DNA of 57,522 bases from Verrucomicrobiia bacterium (GTDB taxonomy: Bacteria; Verrucomicrobiota; Verrucomicrobiia; Limisphaerales; UBA11358): positions 1 through 57,522 of the forward strand of contig JARLJW010000101.1 in the NCBI GenBank assembly GCA_031290985.1, in the 5' to 3' direction. Positions 16,399 through 26,731 of this stretch are shown here, piece after piece. The notes beneath the pieces were generated by a model. That model saw nothing but the letters and a program-made list of their open reading frames with translations. It did not search any database and was not told where the DNA came from. How positions within the stretch are numbered: position 1 is the stretch's first letter; each line of letters starts with the position of its first letter. Both the position numbers and the translations under genes were made by a program.

Positions 16399-17565
16399 TC
16401 ATGGCAACCGGGAAGCCGTGGTGTTTGTTGTCGTGATAAAAATCTGACCCTTTGGGCCGTTCGCGTTCAACGTCCAAGCATCCCGCCAGTGCAAGACTGG
16501 ACGGCCATCCGGGCTGAATTCCAAGGGCAGCCACACATGCCGTGAGCCGGGCAGATTCCATTGCTGCCATCGGTCGGCCATGAAGATGAAGGTGTCGCCC
16601 CGCCCCGCCACGGGCAGCACATAGGTGCTTTGTGCGCCAAACGTTTTATCAGCCCCCTCACCCACGCATGGGTTGCCCAGTTCCGTCCATGGCCCCAGGA
16701 TGTTGTCCGCCACGGCGGACCGCGCCGCGTTGGGCGCCCACGCCGTGCAACCGGAGGCGATCATGTAATATCTGCCCGCACGCTTGAACACGGCCGGCGC
16801 CTCCATGCTCCGGCCGATGAAAATCCGGCTGTATTTCCCCGCCGGTCGCAGATAGTCATCCGTGAGCAACGAAACATGCATCGTGGGATTTTCCTCCGAA
16901 GAGTAAAATTGATAGGCCTTGCCGTCGTCATCCACGAAGACCGTCATGTCCCGCGCCATCTGTCCCGCGGCGAAGTCCCGCGCCAGCGGGTTTGACCGGC
17001 CGGGCACTTTGTCCGCCTCCGTGACATTCTCCGGCCACACTCCGGCATCGGGCCGGAAGCTGCCCAGGTACCTGAACGGTCCGGCCGGGCGGTCACTCAC
17101 CGCCACGCCGGAGCGGGAGGCGGCGTAATTGGCGCTGTCGATGTGCATCCACATGACGAACTGTTTCGTGGTTTTATTGTAGATGACCTTGGGCCGTTCC
17201 AGGACCTTGCTGGGATGCAGGTCGCTGTTGGTATCGTCGAGCACCGCGGGCAGGACAATCCCCTCGTTGTTCCAATCGCACAGATTCGTGGAGGAATAGC
17301 AGGAAACCCCGGCCAGGTCCACGCGCGTACCGCCCCATGACTTGTTGCAGTCCGGCAGATACGTTTTGCCCGCCTTGAACTCCCCATACCAATAGTACAC
17401 GCCGTCATGGAAGAGCACGCCGCCGCCATGGGCGTTGATCGGCTTGCCGGCCACGTCATTCCAGAGCCGGCCCGGATGGAACTCCCCGCCGCCGGCTGGA
17501 ATAGTGGCCAGCGCCATCCCGCCGACCGTCAGCGTACATATCAGATTGATCAAACGACGATTCAT
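16399..17565 (-). CDS. secreted GH43-family glycoside hydrolase (galactanase-like)
   Basis: A 388-residue protein from the ATG at 17565, which opens directly onto a signal peptide (LINLICTLTVGGMALATIPA). The five-bladed GH43 fold is indicated by INAHGGGVLFHDGVYYWYGE near the N-terminus, LERPKVIYNKTTKQFVMWMH, SRDMT-like ARDMTVFVDDDGKAYQFYSS, and MEAPAVFKRAGRYYMIASG. The RPKVIYN..FVMWMH element recalls galactan 1,3-beta-galactosidases (GH43_24). The substrate is inferred. It is monocistronic between two rightward genes. Confidence 0.82.
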   Translation of the reverse strand: MNRRLINLICTLTVGGMALATIPAGGGEFHPGRLWNDVAGKPINAHGGGVLFHDGVYYWYGEFKAGKTYLPDCNKSWGGTRVDLAGVSCYSSTNLCDWNNEGIVLPAVLDDTNSDLHPSKVLERPKVIYNKTTKQFVMWMHIDSANYAASRSGVAVSDRPAGPFRYLGSFRPDAGVWPENVTEADKVPGRSNPLARDFAAGQMARDMTVFVDDDGKAYQFYSSEENPTMHVSLLTDDYLRPAGKYSRIFIGRSMEAPAVFKRAGRYYMIASGCTAWAPNAARSAVADNILGPWTELGNPCVGEGADKTFGAQSTYVLPVAGRGDTFIFMADRWQQWNLPGSRHVWLPLEFSPDGRPVLHWRDAWTLNANGPKGQIFITTTNTTASRLP

Positions 17566-17678
17566 GATGACAAGTTGTCCGTGGTGAAACCGGGTCAAAT
17601 TTCACCCTGCCGGCAAGCAATTACAATTACTCTTTAGGGTGAATCCAGCGCGCGAGCACGGGCGTACCGCCGCCGGGG

Positions 17679-17765
17679 CCGGGCGGCTTCTTTTGTCCTT
17701 CGTTCAGCAAGACCCGTGGATTGACTCACGCCGGAATCCTGACAGGATGAAAAGAAGCCGGCCGG
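17679..17765. repeat. 16-bp inverted repeat upstream of the DUF2807 gene
   Basis: Arms 17679-17694 and 17750-17765 are complementary except for one base (CCGGSCGGCTTCTTTT read from each side). The spacer is 55 bases. It lies in the 282-bp divergent gap between GH43 and the DUF2807 lipoprotein. It may be a small transposable remnant, a regulatory structure or a terminator-like element for a rightward transcript. A 22-codon ORF starts at 17748 inside it but has no support. Confidence 0.45.
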
Positions 17766-17847
17766 ACCTTGGGACAAGGCGGATTAAAACCGGCATCCTG
17801 GAAAAAGGTTGAAAACGGAGTTGAAACACTTCGCCCTAAAATTTGCC

Positions 17848-18489
17848 ATGAACAGAACAGCCATCATATTGATTGCCGCCGCTGTGGTCGCCGGATGTTC
17901 CCAGCTCGGAATCAGGGGCGACGGAGTGATCAAGACCGAGGACCGCAGCGTTCCGGAGTTTACCCGGGTGGCGATTACTGGCGGCTATCAGGCAAGCTGG
18001 TCCGCCGGCAAACCCGCGCTCAGCATTTCCGCCGACCAGAACCTTCTGCCGCTGGTCCGAACCGTCGTCAGCGGCGGCACCCTGGTGATCGACGCGCAGG
18101 AAAACCTGGCGGCGAGCAAAGACATCAAGGTCATTCTCTCCAGCGCGTCCCTCGCGGACGTGCAATTGACCGGCGGCATCAGTTTCACCGCCGACCAGAT
18201 CTCCGGCCGGGATCTGAGGGTTGAAGCCACCGGTGCGTCAGAAATCAACATTGCCGGTTCCGTGACAAATTTGGAAGCGAACCTGACCGGGGCAAGCGGG
18301 CTCCATGCAAAATCGCTACAGACACAAACCGCCGTGTTAACGCTGGTCGGGGCAGCGGAAGCCGAGATTGCCGTCACGGACACGCTCAAGGCATCGGTCA
18401 CCGGCGCGGGCTCGCTCACATATTCAGGCAGTCCAAAAACGGTGGAGAAGACCATCGTGGGAGCCGGGACAATCCAAAACCGGCCCTGA
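17848..18489 (+). CDS. DUF2807 (head GIN domain) lipoprotein
   Basis: A 213-residue protein from the ATG at 17848; this start gives a classical lipoprotein signal (IILIAAAVVAGC, lipobox AVVAGC). The mature part is a repetitive right-handed beta-helix-like domain (DRSVPEFTRVAITGGYQAS, IDAQENLAASKDIKVILSS, VEATGASEINIAGSVTN, NLTGASGLHAKSLQ), typical of DUF2807 auto-adhesin/head GIN proteins. These are usually surface or periplasmic proteins with unclear roles. The upstream in-frame ATG at 17809 adds 13 residues that would weaken the signal peptide. Confidence 0.8.
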   Translation: MNRTAIILIAAAVVAGCSQLGIRGDGVIKTEDRSVPEFTRVAITGGYQASWSAGKPALSISADQNLLPLVRTVVSGGTLVIDAQENLAASKDIKVILSSASLADVQLTGGISFTADQISGRDLRVEATGASEINIAGSVTNLEANLTGASGLHAKSLQTQTAVLTLVGAAEAEIAVTDTLKASVTGAGSLTYSGSPKTVEKTIVGAGTIQNRP

Positions 18490-18529
18490 CGCCCCACGGC
18501 ACTCCGCGACTGGCCGCCGGCCATTATCG

Positions 18530-19126
18530 TCAAACTTGCTTCGCCGCCGGTTTTTCGGCGGCCAGCATCTGCTCAATTTCCTCGCCACCCAGAAACTGGA
18601 TGGGGTGCGTCTGCACAAAGGCCAGCGCATTTTCGTCCGGTGAACCCGTGCCCACTATCACCGCCAGATCAGCATAGGCTTTTTTGCGGTTTTCCTCGGT
18701 ACCCTGAACATGAACCAGATTGATCACCGGTTCCTGCCACCGGTTGGTTTCAAAGACCAGCGTGCGCCCGGCACTCACCATGCGCACGCCAAAGCCCAGT
18801 TGCATTTCCGTCTGATGCAGCGGCTCGATGCGGAACGCATGTTTCTGCGCCGTGCGCGAGATCATCTGGTTGAGCTGCATTATGGTCAGCCCGCTGAACG
18901 GATCCACCACCGTCACCGCGGTTTTCCGGTGACGCCGGACTTCGAATCCCGCAAGGGTCATGGAGGCGGCGAAACAGCCGCCCTGCGCGTTGCCCACGAT
19001 GAAACTGGCGGGGCCCCAGGTCAGCAGGGCGATGCTGTACAAGGTGCACCAGCCTGTAAGACCAAGCCCTACAAGCTGCCATGATTTTACGCGGGTGAGG
19101 AGCGGGGCCGAAACAGCAGCGTGCAT
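18530..19126 (-). CDS. membrane protein with degenerate Mrr-like domain
   Basis: A 198-residue protein. One or two membrane segments lie at residues ~17-45 (LVGLGLTGWCTLYSIALLTW and following). The C-terminal ~110 residues resemble the restriction-endonuclease fold of Mrr proteins: a domain with GFGVRMVSAGRTLVFETNRW, then AYADLAVIVGTGSPDENALAF, then LGGEEIEQML. In active Mrr enzymes the core reads D...(Q/E)xK. Here the position is ETN and the preceding Asp is not obvious, so it is probably inactive or repurposed. The fold call is from pattern similarity only. Confidence 0.5.
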   Translation of the reverse strand: MHAAVSAPLLTRVKSWQLVGLGLTGWCTLYSIALLTWGPASFIVGNAQGGCFAASMTLAGFEVRRHRKTAVTVVDPFSGLTIMQLNQMISRTAQKHAFRIEPLHQTEMQLGFGVRMVSAGRTLVFETNRWQEPVINLVHVQGTEENRKKAYADLAVIVGTGSPDENALAFVQTHPIQFLGGEEIEQMLAAEKPAAKQV

Positions 19127-19357
19127 ACAAAAAATTACCTGACGGATTTGAGCAGATTTTACGCCAGTAATTTTTCCAGGTCCGCAGGAAGCCGCTCAAA
19201 CCAGACCATCCCAGCTTTCACCGCGTCAATGACGCAGAATCCTGACGCGGCATGAAAAAGATATCTTGAGGCATGCCATCCTCCCCTGCTCCATCTGTCC
19301 GCTGGTCGTCCATTTTCCGTACAACGGCACGGCACCGGCAATGGCGGCCGGATTATT

Positions 19358-19393
19358 AAAATAAAAATCAGCACCTCCGGCGGGAGGTGCTGA
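19358..19393 (-). terminator. rho-independent terminator of the prepilin/adhesin operon
   Basis: A perfect 11-bp stem TCAGCACCTCC / GGAGGTGCTGA with a GGCG loop (19368-19393) is followed, on the minus strand, by a T-rich run complementary to 19358-19367. It lies 28 bp after the stop of the prepilin gene, so it ends leftward transcription of the prepilin and probably the adhesin gene upstream. The 295-bp gap from 19127 to 19421 shows nothing else convincing. Confidence 0.8.
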
Positions 19394-19421
19394 TCTGAAG
19401 TTGGCACCCAGTTGATCCTTG

Positions 19422-20396
<975 letters not shown>

Positions 20397-20435
20397 TTTA
20401 TGAATTATTGCTTTTTGCCGCGCAGGTCAAAGCCG

Positions 20436-23400
20436 TCATTGGGCGATGACCCGGTAATAGCCCTGGTCAGCGGTCAAAGACTGGGGAATGACGTGAACCA
20501 GCCCGTCGCCTGCAATCTTCGCGCCGACCTGGGTCCAACTCGCTGGCAACAGGCTGCTGCTGAACCAAACAGTGTAGTTGTGCGCGATCTGGGTGGGGAA
20601 CGAGATCTGCATCTGGCCGCCAACCGGTGCCGCCGCAACATTAAACGCAGCCGGTGTCGTGGCCGGCGTGAGCATGAAAAATTCCACATTAAGATTGTTT
20701 CCGCTCGTCAGCCGCAGCGTGGCCTTGCCGGGGGGCTGAATCACCACCTGGTTCCCGTTGGCGTCCAGGAGCGGGATCCAATGCCAGGCCTGCCAGCCGG
20801 CGGGAGCGGCGTCGGCGAACGAACCCAGAACCTGGGTGGTTTGATTTGAAGTACCCACACCGCTGGTGACCTGGCTCAACGTGGTGCCGCTGAATGCACC
20901 GACGCCACCGGCCAGCCGGCCCCAGACGTTATACTTGCCGCCGGGATACGTCCGGGTGTAATTCACCCAGTCACCCAAGTTGAACCAGCCCAAGTCGAAC
21001 GTGCAGATGGTGGTGTCGTTGAAGTTCGTTTGCGACACGAGGAACTTGGGACGCAGGAAGTCCGTCGTTATCTCGGACCCCACGGTATCGGCCCGGTAAT
21101 TGTGCTGGATTCCGGCCGCATTGGTGTAATTGACATCAATCCACTGCTGAGCCACCGCGCCATATCCGTCGGCAAAGACCGTGAAGTCGCCGGGATAAAG
21201 GAAGTAACTGTTGGTGGCCAGGTTGGCCCCGTTGACGCCACTCAGGTTGCCGCTGGGCACCGCGTTGTCGATGAAGAGCCCGCCGCTCCAGCCGCCGTCG
21301 CCGGTGCCGTTGTTCGTGCTGTAATCGTAGTCAACCGCCTCCCATTGAAAATTGGTCAGGCTGAACGTATCAAAGGTCGTGGTGAAACTCGTCGACAGCC
21401 CCGCCAGGTTCGTCGCCGTGACCGTCACGGTATAAACAAAGTTGGGCGGGATGGGATAGCTGACCGTCCAAACCCCGCCGCCAACCGGGCTCAAGGTCAA
21501 ACCGGCGGTCACATCCGAACCGTTCAAGACCAGGTGAATTCCATTGGTGTTGATGGCGGTGCCCTGGGCCGGACCGATCGTGGCGCTGAAATGGTTGGTC
21601 GTCTGGAATTGAGCCGTTCCGTCCGGATACACCTGCAACAGCGTGGGCGTCAACACCGGCGCCACCGGCACGAGCAGATAAAAGGCGATGTTGGGATTAC
21701 CCGTCACCGAGACCTTCAGCGTCTGCGCGTTGGTGAGTCCGATGGTTGCCCGATTGCCATACTGGTCCACTAAGGGCACATAGACGTAGTTGTTATAGCC
21801 AGTGTCCGAAAAGGCCGCCGTGCCAAAGTTGCCAAGGAAATTGGTCGTCTGGCTTCCCTGCGTCGGGTCACTGGTGACCTCGGAAAGCGATGCCTGAACG
21901 CCGGATCCACTGGTCGCCAGATAGCACCAGACGTTGTACAGCCCGGCCGGGGCCGAGCCGCCCGCGCCATAGGTCCGGGTGTAATTGAACCAATCCCCGG
22001 GAGTATTGAAGCCCACTTCCAATTCCACATCGGTGGTGTTGCCATTGGCGGCGGCCGTGACGAATTTCTGTTCCGTGAGCGAGGGCGGCGTGCCCAAACC
22101 CGGATTGGCGGGCTGGATGACCACGGCGTCACCGGGGCGATAATAACTCTTGGCGCCTGCGCGAACGGCCTTGTGCTCATCAATCCCCTCGGTGCCAACC
22201 TGGTTCAGGAAGAGAGCCAGGCCGCCATCGGCCGGCGTATCCAGAAATGAGCCGCTCGAGTAGTTGAAATCGGCGGCTTCAATCACGAGGACAGGAACCA
22301 AGGTGTCAAACTTCGGCGTCGACAAGGAAACGCTTCTGCCATTGGCATCGGTGATGGTGACAGTGGTGGAAAGATAAATTGTGTTCGTTGCCAGCGCGTA
22401 ACTGATATTGGCCGTTGCGGTCCCGATGCCGGTGACGGTCAAGCCCGGCGAGCCGAGCGCATTGGTCACGGTAATGGTGGGCCCGCCCAAGGTCGTAGCT
22501 GAGACAACCACTTGGACATTGGTGATGGTGGTGATGGATGACGAAGCCGTTGTCGTCAAAGCCGTGTTGGTGGCAAACGTGGTCAAGCCGGCTGGCACCG
22601 TGGTGGAAAGCGACGGATACACGGAGCTGGTTATGGTCAAGACCACGGTGTTGCCGCTCAGCGACAAGCCTCCGGTGACACCGGCCGGCAAACTTACCGC
22701 CGGCGCGGTGAAGGTGCCGCCGACCAGCGTAGCAAACTGGATCAGGGGGATGGTCGTGCCGATATGCGCCGTAGCGGGCAGATTGCTTACGACCAGCGTC
22801 AATGCGCTGTCGATGGCCGGCCACGTGAGCGTGTTCACCACGATGGCGGGCTGGCCGGGCGGCGGAGAAACGAACCGCAGGGTCGAGTTAGTGTCCAAAT
22901 TCAACTGGCCGATCGGCGAATTCGCAGTGCCGGCGAGGGAACCGGCCCCCAAGGTCAACGACCCGCCGCCGATGATATTGATGATGTTGGTGGCGGTCGC
23001 GAAACCAGTGCCGGCGGCGGCATTGGTCACGGCGGTAATATTGCCGGTGCAAACCACCGCGCCGTTTGAGATGGTCAACACGCTCGAACACACGTTGCTC
23101 GCGGTCTGGTTGATCAGCGAAAGACCGCCCGTGCCGACGCGGAGCGTGGCGTTCGCGCCGACCGTCAAGCTGTCAATCGTGCCGGAGATTCCCCCGGCCG
23201 CATTCGGGGCTGAATTTAGCGCCATCACCACGCTCGTGGCATCAATCGTACCCGTATCAAACTGCAAGTTGCCGTTGCCCGACTGGCCGGCCGTGCCGCT
23301 TGGGCCGGCAGTGACCGACACCTCACCGACAATCAAACTGTTCGCCAGGATGTCCAACGGATGGCCGTTCAACAACATTTGCCCCGGCGTGGCTCCGGTA

Positions 23401-24365
23401 CCGGAGCCCACGTTCCGGTTGCCGATGGTAATATTGGCACGGGAGGTGGCCGTTCCGCTGACCCCACGGATCCGCAGACCGCCGGTTGAGGCGGCAAAAA
23501 GGGCGTTTCCCGGGTTTTTGTTGTTGGCGATGTTGATGGTCCCGACGTTGATGATGTTCGTGCCGGCACCAAAGAACAGGGTGCTGGTCGGCCCACCCTG
23601 CGGGGCGGTACAGGTGGCAAGGTTGATGGTTTGAACCGAGATGGAATTGCTCACTCCGGCCAAAACAAGATTTCCTCCGGCCCGGACGTTGACCGTGCCC
23701 GAGGTTTGCGGCAACGTCGTGTCCGCGATGCTGATGGTGCCGTTGGTGTTTTTAAACACAAAATTGCTCAACCCCGAAAGATCAAAGTTTGCAAAGGTGT
23801 TGGCGGCGGCGGCGCTGCCATAATTCTCAACCGCCAGGTTGGTTCCGGTGATCATCAGTGTCCCGCCACCAGTGAGGATGCCATAGGAAAGAAAGGGACC
23901 ACCTGCGGCCGGTTCATTCAGCCCCCCCACCAGCAACCGGGTGGTTACGGTCAGCGTTTTACCCGACGGGATCTGGGTGACATTATAGATAAACGGGGTG
24001 GCGGAAACTGAATTGTAAGTCAGGTTTGAGACCGAGCCGGCGAAACCAGCATCCACAACGTTGTTGACGGAGTTTGAAGCAGTTGATGCATCCGTGGTGC
24101 CAAAAACCGCCGAGTCAACGGCCAAGGGGCCGGCCACGCTGGTGGACGGCGTCCAACTGCCCGGAACACTCCAGTTGCCACTGGTAACATTCCAGGTATA
24201 ACCGGCCGCCCCAGCCAGTTGCGTCAAGCCGCAGAGGGCGGCCAAAGCCAGGAAAAAACGCAGGGGAAAAAGAATACCGTGGCGGCCATCACCGCCCAGA
24301 AGCGGCGGGTTTGAAAACCAGGATGATTTCCGAAAAGGTTTGCGTAGATAGAATTTTTGATTCAT
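20436..24365 (-). CDS. giant secreted beta-solenoid adhesin-like protein with CBM-like modules
   Basis: A 1309-residue protein from the ATG at 24365; the upstream in-frame ATG gives a longer leader without support. The signal peptide is LFPLRFFLALAALCGL. Domains in order: a beta-solenoid region (about 40-560) rich in GGTL-, NTF- and LSGLSNFV-like units seen in autotransporter-associated repeats, two Ig-like stretches, then two similar carbohydrate-binding-like modules (about 690-860 and 1000-1225; each with WFNYTRTY or WVNYTRTY followed by GxYNVWxxLA). It ends in a short beta domain closing with YYRVIAQ. The same module and end occur in the PL8 protein. No autotransporter barrel is present. 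Confidence 0.8.
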   Translation of the reverse strand: MNQKFYLRKPFRKSSWFSNPPLLGGDGRHGILFPLRFFLALAALCGLTQLAGAAGYTWNVTSGNWSVPGSWTPSTSVAGPLAVDSAVFGTTDASTASNSVNNVVDAGFAGSVSNLTYNSVSATPFIYNVTQIPSGKTLTVTTRLLVGGLNEPAAGGPFLSYGILTGGGTLMITGTNLAVENYGSAAAANTFANFDLSGLSNFVFKNTNGTISIADTTLPQTSGTVNVRAGGNLVLAGVSNSISVQTINLATCTAPQGGPTSTLFFGAGTNIINVGTINIANNKNPGNALFAASTGGLRIRGVSGTATSRANITIGNRNVGSGTGATPGQMLLNGHPLDILANSLIVGEVSVTAGPSGTAGQSGNGNLQFDTGTIDATSVVMALNSAPNAAGGISGTIDSLTVGANATLRVGTGGLSLINQTASNVCSSVLTISNGAVVCTGNITAVTNAAAGTGFATATNIINIIGGGSLTLGAGSLAGTANSPIGQLNLDTNSTLRFVSPPPGQPAIVVNTLTWPAIDSALTLVVSNLPATAHIGTTIPLIQFATLVGGTFTAPAVSLPAGVTGGLSLSGNTVVLTITSSVYPSLSTTVPAGLTTFATNTALTTTASSSITTITNVQVVVSATTLGGPTITVTNALGSPGLTVTGIGTATANISYALATNTIYLSTTVTITDANGRSVSLSTPKFDTLVPVLVIEAADFNYSSGSFLDTPADGGLALFLNQVGTEGIDEHKAVRAGAKSYYRPGDAVVIQPANPGLGTPPSLTEQKFVTAAANGNTTDVELEVGFNTPGDWFNYTRTYGAGGSAPAGLYNVWCYLATSGSGVQASLSEVTSDPTQGSQTTNFLGNFGTAAFSDTGYNNYVYVPLVDQYGNRATIGLTNAQTLKVSVTGNPNIAFYLLVPVAPVLTPTLLQVYPDGTAQFQTTNHFSATIGPAQGTAINTNGIHLVLNGSDVTAGLTLSPVGGGVWTVSYPIPPNFVYTVTVTATNLAGLSTSFTTTFDTFSLTNFQWEAVDYDYSTNNGTGDGGWSGGLFIDNAVPSGNLSGVNGANLATNSYFLYPGDFTVFADGYGAVAQQWIDVNYTNAAGIQHNYRADTVGSEITTDFLRPKFLVSQTNFNDTTICTFDLGWFNLGDWVNYTRTYPGGKYNVWGRLAGGVGAFSGTTLSQVTSGVGTSNQTTQVLGSFADAAPAGWQAWHWIPLLDANGNQVVIQPPGKATLRLTSGNNLNVEFFMLTPATTPAAFNVAAAPVGGQMQISFPTQIAHNYTVWFSSSLLPASWTQVGAKIAGDGLVHVIPQSLTADQGYYRVIAQ

Positions 24366-24415
24366 AGGGAGTGGGTTGAACGATGAAACCTTACCTGCTC
24401 GGCGCGGAAGCAACC

Positions 24416-24433
24416 ACCCCTCTTTGGAGGGGT
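24416..24433. repeat. small palindrome ACCCCTC-TTTG-GAGGGGT
   Basis: A perfect 7-bp stem with a TTTG loop lies in the gap between the divergent adhesin and histidine kinase genes. A near-copy (stem CATCCCTC/GAGGGGATG-like, loop TTTA) lies at 30421-30442, upstream of the PL8 gene. Being present before two start regions suggests a dispersed palindromic unit or a binding site. Confidence 0.5.
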
Positions 24434-24487
24434 TCGTTAAGCGGACAAAAGTCTGTTAGGTTTTCACCTCCACAACCCCATGCAACC

Positions 24488-26731
24488 ATGACCGCCCCCA
24501 CATTCATGCCGGAAAAAAAGCGCTTCGCCCGGCGGCTGTTTTTGGTTTTTACGCTTTCTGTTCTTCTAAATTCCCCGGTCGCCGCCCGCGCTGACGAAAC
24601 TTTGACCAACGCCATGGACGTGCTGGCGCTGCCGACCGAGAAGGCGTTGTCCGGGGTTCCGGTTTCCGTGAAGGGCGTCGTCACCGGCGCCGAAACGAAC
24701 TGGGCCGGAAGATTTTTCGTGCAGGATGCCAGCGGCGGCGTTTTCGTGGACAACCGCACCAGCCCCCAGCCCTCGCCGGGCGACACGGTGGAAGTCACCG
24801 GCTTGAGTCATCCCGGCGGCTACGCGCCCGTCATCACCAAGCCCCATTGGAAAAAGACCGGCAGCGCTCCGCTGCCGGAAGCCCGGGCGGTCACGATCGA
24901 ACGTCTGATGTCGGGAACCGAGGACAGCCAGCGGGTGCAGATTTCCGGCATCGTGCGCAATGCGTTTTTGAGCGGGGACCGTCTGGGAATTGAGCTGGTT
25001 TCCGGCGGTTACCGGCTGCACGCCTATTCCCCCGTGCCGCCGGCCACCAGCCTGCAGGCGCTGGTCGGGGCAAAAGTACGCCTGCGGGGAACCGCCGCCG
25101 CCGCGTTCAACGCCCCCCTGCGGCACTTCGTCACTGTCACCCTGTTCATTCCACGGGCCGAGGATTTCATCATCGAGGAACCGGCGCCCGCCAACACGTT
25201 TGCCGAACCACTGACGCCCCTGAACGGCATCGCCCAGTTTCGCAAGGACCGCTCGCCCGGCAACCAGGTTCACGTCAAAGGCGTGGTGACATTCCAACGG
25301 CGGGGGTTGGACGTGTTCATTCAAGATGCGACCAGCGGCCTGCAGGTGAAAACGACGCTGACCAACGCAGTCGTTCCGGGCGATGTGGTCGAGGCCGTCG
25401 GTTTTCCCGCCGTGGAAAACTTTCTGCCGGTGCTGGAAGACTCGGTTTTCCGCAAGACCGCCGACCCACGCGTCACCCAGCAACCGACCAAAACCACCAC
25501 CGGCGAATTGCTGAAGGGCTTCCATCACGCAGGCTTGATCACCCTCAAAGGCAGGCTGATCGATCGGCTGGTGAAAGGCATCGGCCAGGGCGCCAGCGAC
25601 CCCTCCATCCAGACGACCCTGGTGCTGCAGACCACGAACTATATCTTCGCCGCTGAAAAAGACACCTCTGATGAAAATAATTTCCTGACCGCAATCCCCA
25701 TCGGCAGCCTGGTGGAAGTCACCGGCATCTGCCTTTTGGAAAGCGCTGACGACGGGAAGATCAAATCCATCCGCCTGCTGCTGCCCACCTCCCACGATGT
25801 CCACATCCTCGCCAAACCAGGCTGGCTCACGCCGCAGCATCTGCTGGTGAGCCTGGTCATCGTCTTCACCATCCTGCTCGTGGCGATGAGCTGGAGCGTG
25901 ATGGTCGCGAAGAAAAACCTGATCTTGAAATCCCTCGTGCGGGAAAAAGAGGCCGCGCAACGCGAATTGCAGGAAGCCCATGACCAGCTTGAGGAACGGG
26001 TCAAGGAACGGACCGCCCAGCTCAAGGTCGAGATGACCGCCCGCAAAGAATCTGAACTGCAGTTCCGCGCCGTGCTTACTGAACGCACCCGGCTCGCCCA
26101 GGAGCTGCACGACACCCTGGAGCAAACCCTCACCGGCGTCGCCCTGCAACTGGACCTGGTCGCGAGCCAGTTCGAGAAAAAGCCGGACAACGCCTCGCAC
26201 CACTTGAAGCTGGCGCGCAACCTCATGCGACAAAGCCAGGCGGACCTGCACCGCTCGGTCTGGGGTTTGCGCAGCCGCGCCGAGGAAAGTTTCAACTTGT
26301 CCAACGCGCTGTTGACCAGCGGACGGCAGATCACGGACGACACCGCCATGCGCATCGAAGTCGAAACCACCGGCGCCACCGAATCGCTTTCCGAAATCGC
26401 CGAGGAAAACCTGCTGCGCATCGGCCAGGAGGCCATCACCAACGCGGTGAAACATTCCGGCGCGCAAAACGTCAAGATCCGGCTGGAGCTCAACCCGCGC
26501 AAAGTTGTGCTCCTGATCAAGGATGATGGCAGAGGTTTTGTGCCGGAAACCTGCGCCGGCCCCAAGGACGGTCATTTCGGCCTGCTGGGCATCCGCGAAC
26601 GGACCGAACGCCTCGGCGGCCTGGTGTGGATCACCAGCGCGCCGGGTGCCGGCACCTCCATCCGCGTGGAAATCCCCCTCCACGCGCCAAATGAACACCA
26701 AGCACAGCCGGCGGCGAACCAATTGTCATGA
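24488..26731 (+). CDS. HisKA_3 sensor histidine kinase with OB-like sensor repeats
   Basis: A 747-residue protein (an upstream ATG at 24383 would add 35 non-coding-looking residues; the ATG at 24506 is also possible). The signal/membrane segment is RRLFLVFTLSVLLNSPVAA. Two or three OB-like repeats follow (VKGVVTGAETNWAGRFFVQD, then VHVKGVVTFQRRGLDVFIQD, then VEVTG), typical of sensor kinases in this phylum. A membrane helix (LLVSLVIVFTILLVAMSW) and coiled coil precede a HisKA_3 domain: LAQELHDTLEQTLTGV with the phosphorylated His near 541 from this start. The HATPase has EEN-LLRIGQEAITNAVKH and DDGRGF. It overlaps the response regulator by 4 bp (ATGA). Confidence 0.9.
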   Translation: MTAPTFMPEKKRFARRLFLVFTLSVLLNSPVAARADETLTNAMDVLALPTEKALSGVPVSVKGVVTGAETNWAGRFFVQDASGGVFVDNRTSPQPSPGDTVEVTGLSHPGGYAPVITKPHWKKTGSAPLPEARAVTIERLMSGTEDSQRVQISGIVRNAFLSGDRLGIELVSGGYRLHAYSPVPPATSLQALVGAKVRLRGTAAAAFNAPLRHFVTVTLFIPRAEDFIIEEPAPANTFAEPLTPLNGIAQFRKDRSPGNQVHVKGVVTFQRRGLDVFIQDATSGLQVKTTLTNAVVPGDVVEAVGFPAVENFLPVLEDSVFRKTADPRVTQQPTKTTTGELLKGFHHAGLITLKGRLIDRLVKGIGQGASDPSIQTTLVLQTTNYIFAAEKDTSDENNFLTAIPIGSLVEVTGICLLESADDGKIKSIRLLLPTSHDVHILAKPGWLTPQHLLVSLVIVFTILLVAMSWSVMVAKKNLILKSLVREKEAAQRELQEAHDQLEERVKERTAQLKVEMTARKESELQFRAVLTERTRLAQELHDTLEQTLTGVALQLDLVASQFEKKPDNASHHLKLARNLMRQSQADLHRSVWGLRSRAEESFNLSNALLTSGRQITDDTAMRIEVETTGATESLSEIAEENLLRIGQEAITNAVKHSGAQNVKIRLELNPRKVVLLIKDDGRGFVPETCAGPKDGHFGLLGIRERTERLGGLVWITSAPGAGTSIRVEIPLHAPNEHQAQPAANQLS

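Noticed and set aside
17748..17816. 22-codon ORF upstream of the DUF2807 gene
   Set aside because: It begins inside an inverted repeat and has no ribosome site; too short to support.
19159..19407. 82-codon minus-strand frame over the terminator
   Set aside because: It begins in the terminator hairpin and has no ribosome site or recognisable motif.
24566..26722. 718-codon open frame on the minus strand opposite the histidine kinase
   Set aside because: The plus-strand kinase has clear domains and an ATGA link to its regulator; the antisense frame has no recognisable motif and reflects high-GC codon use.
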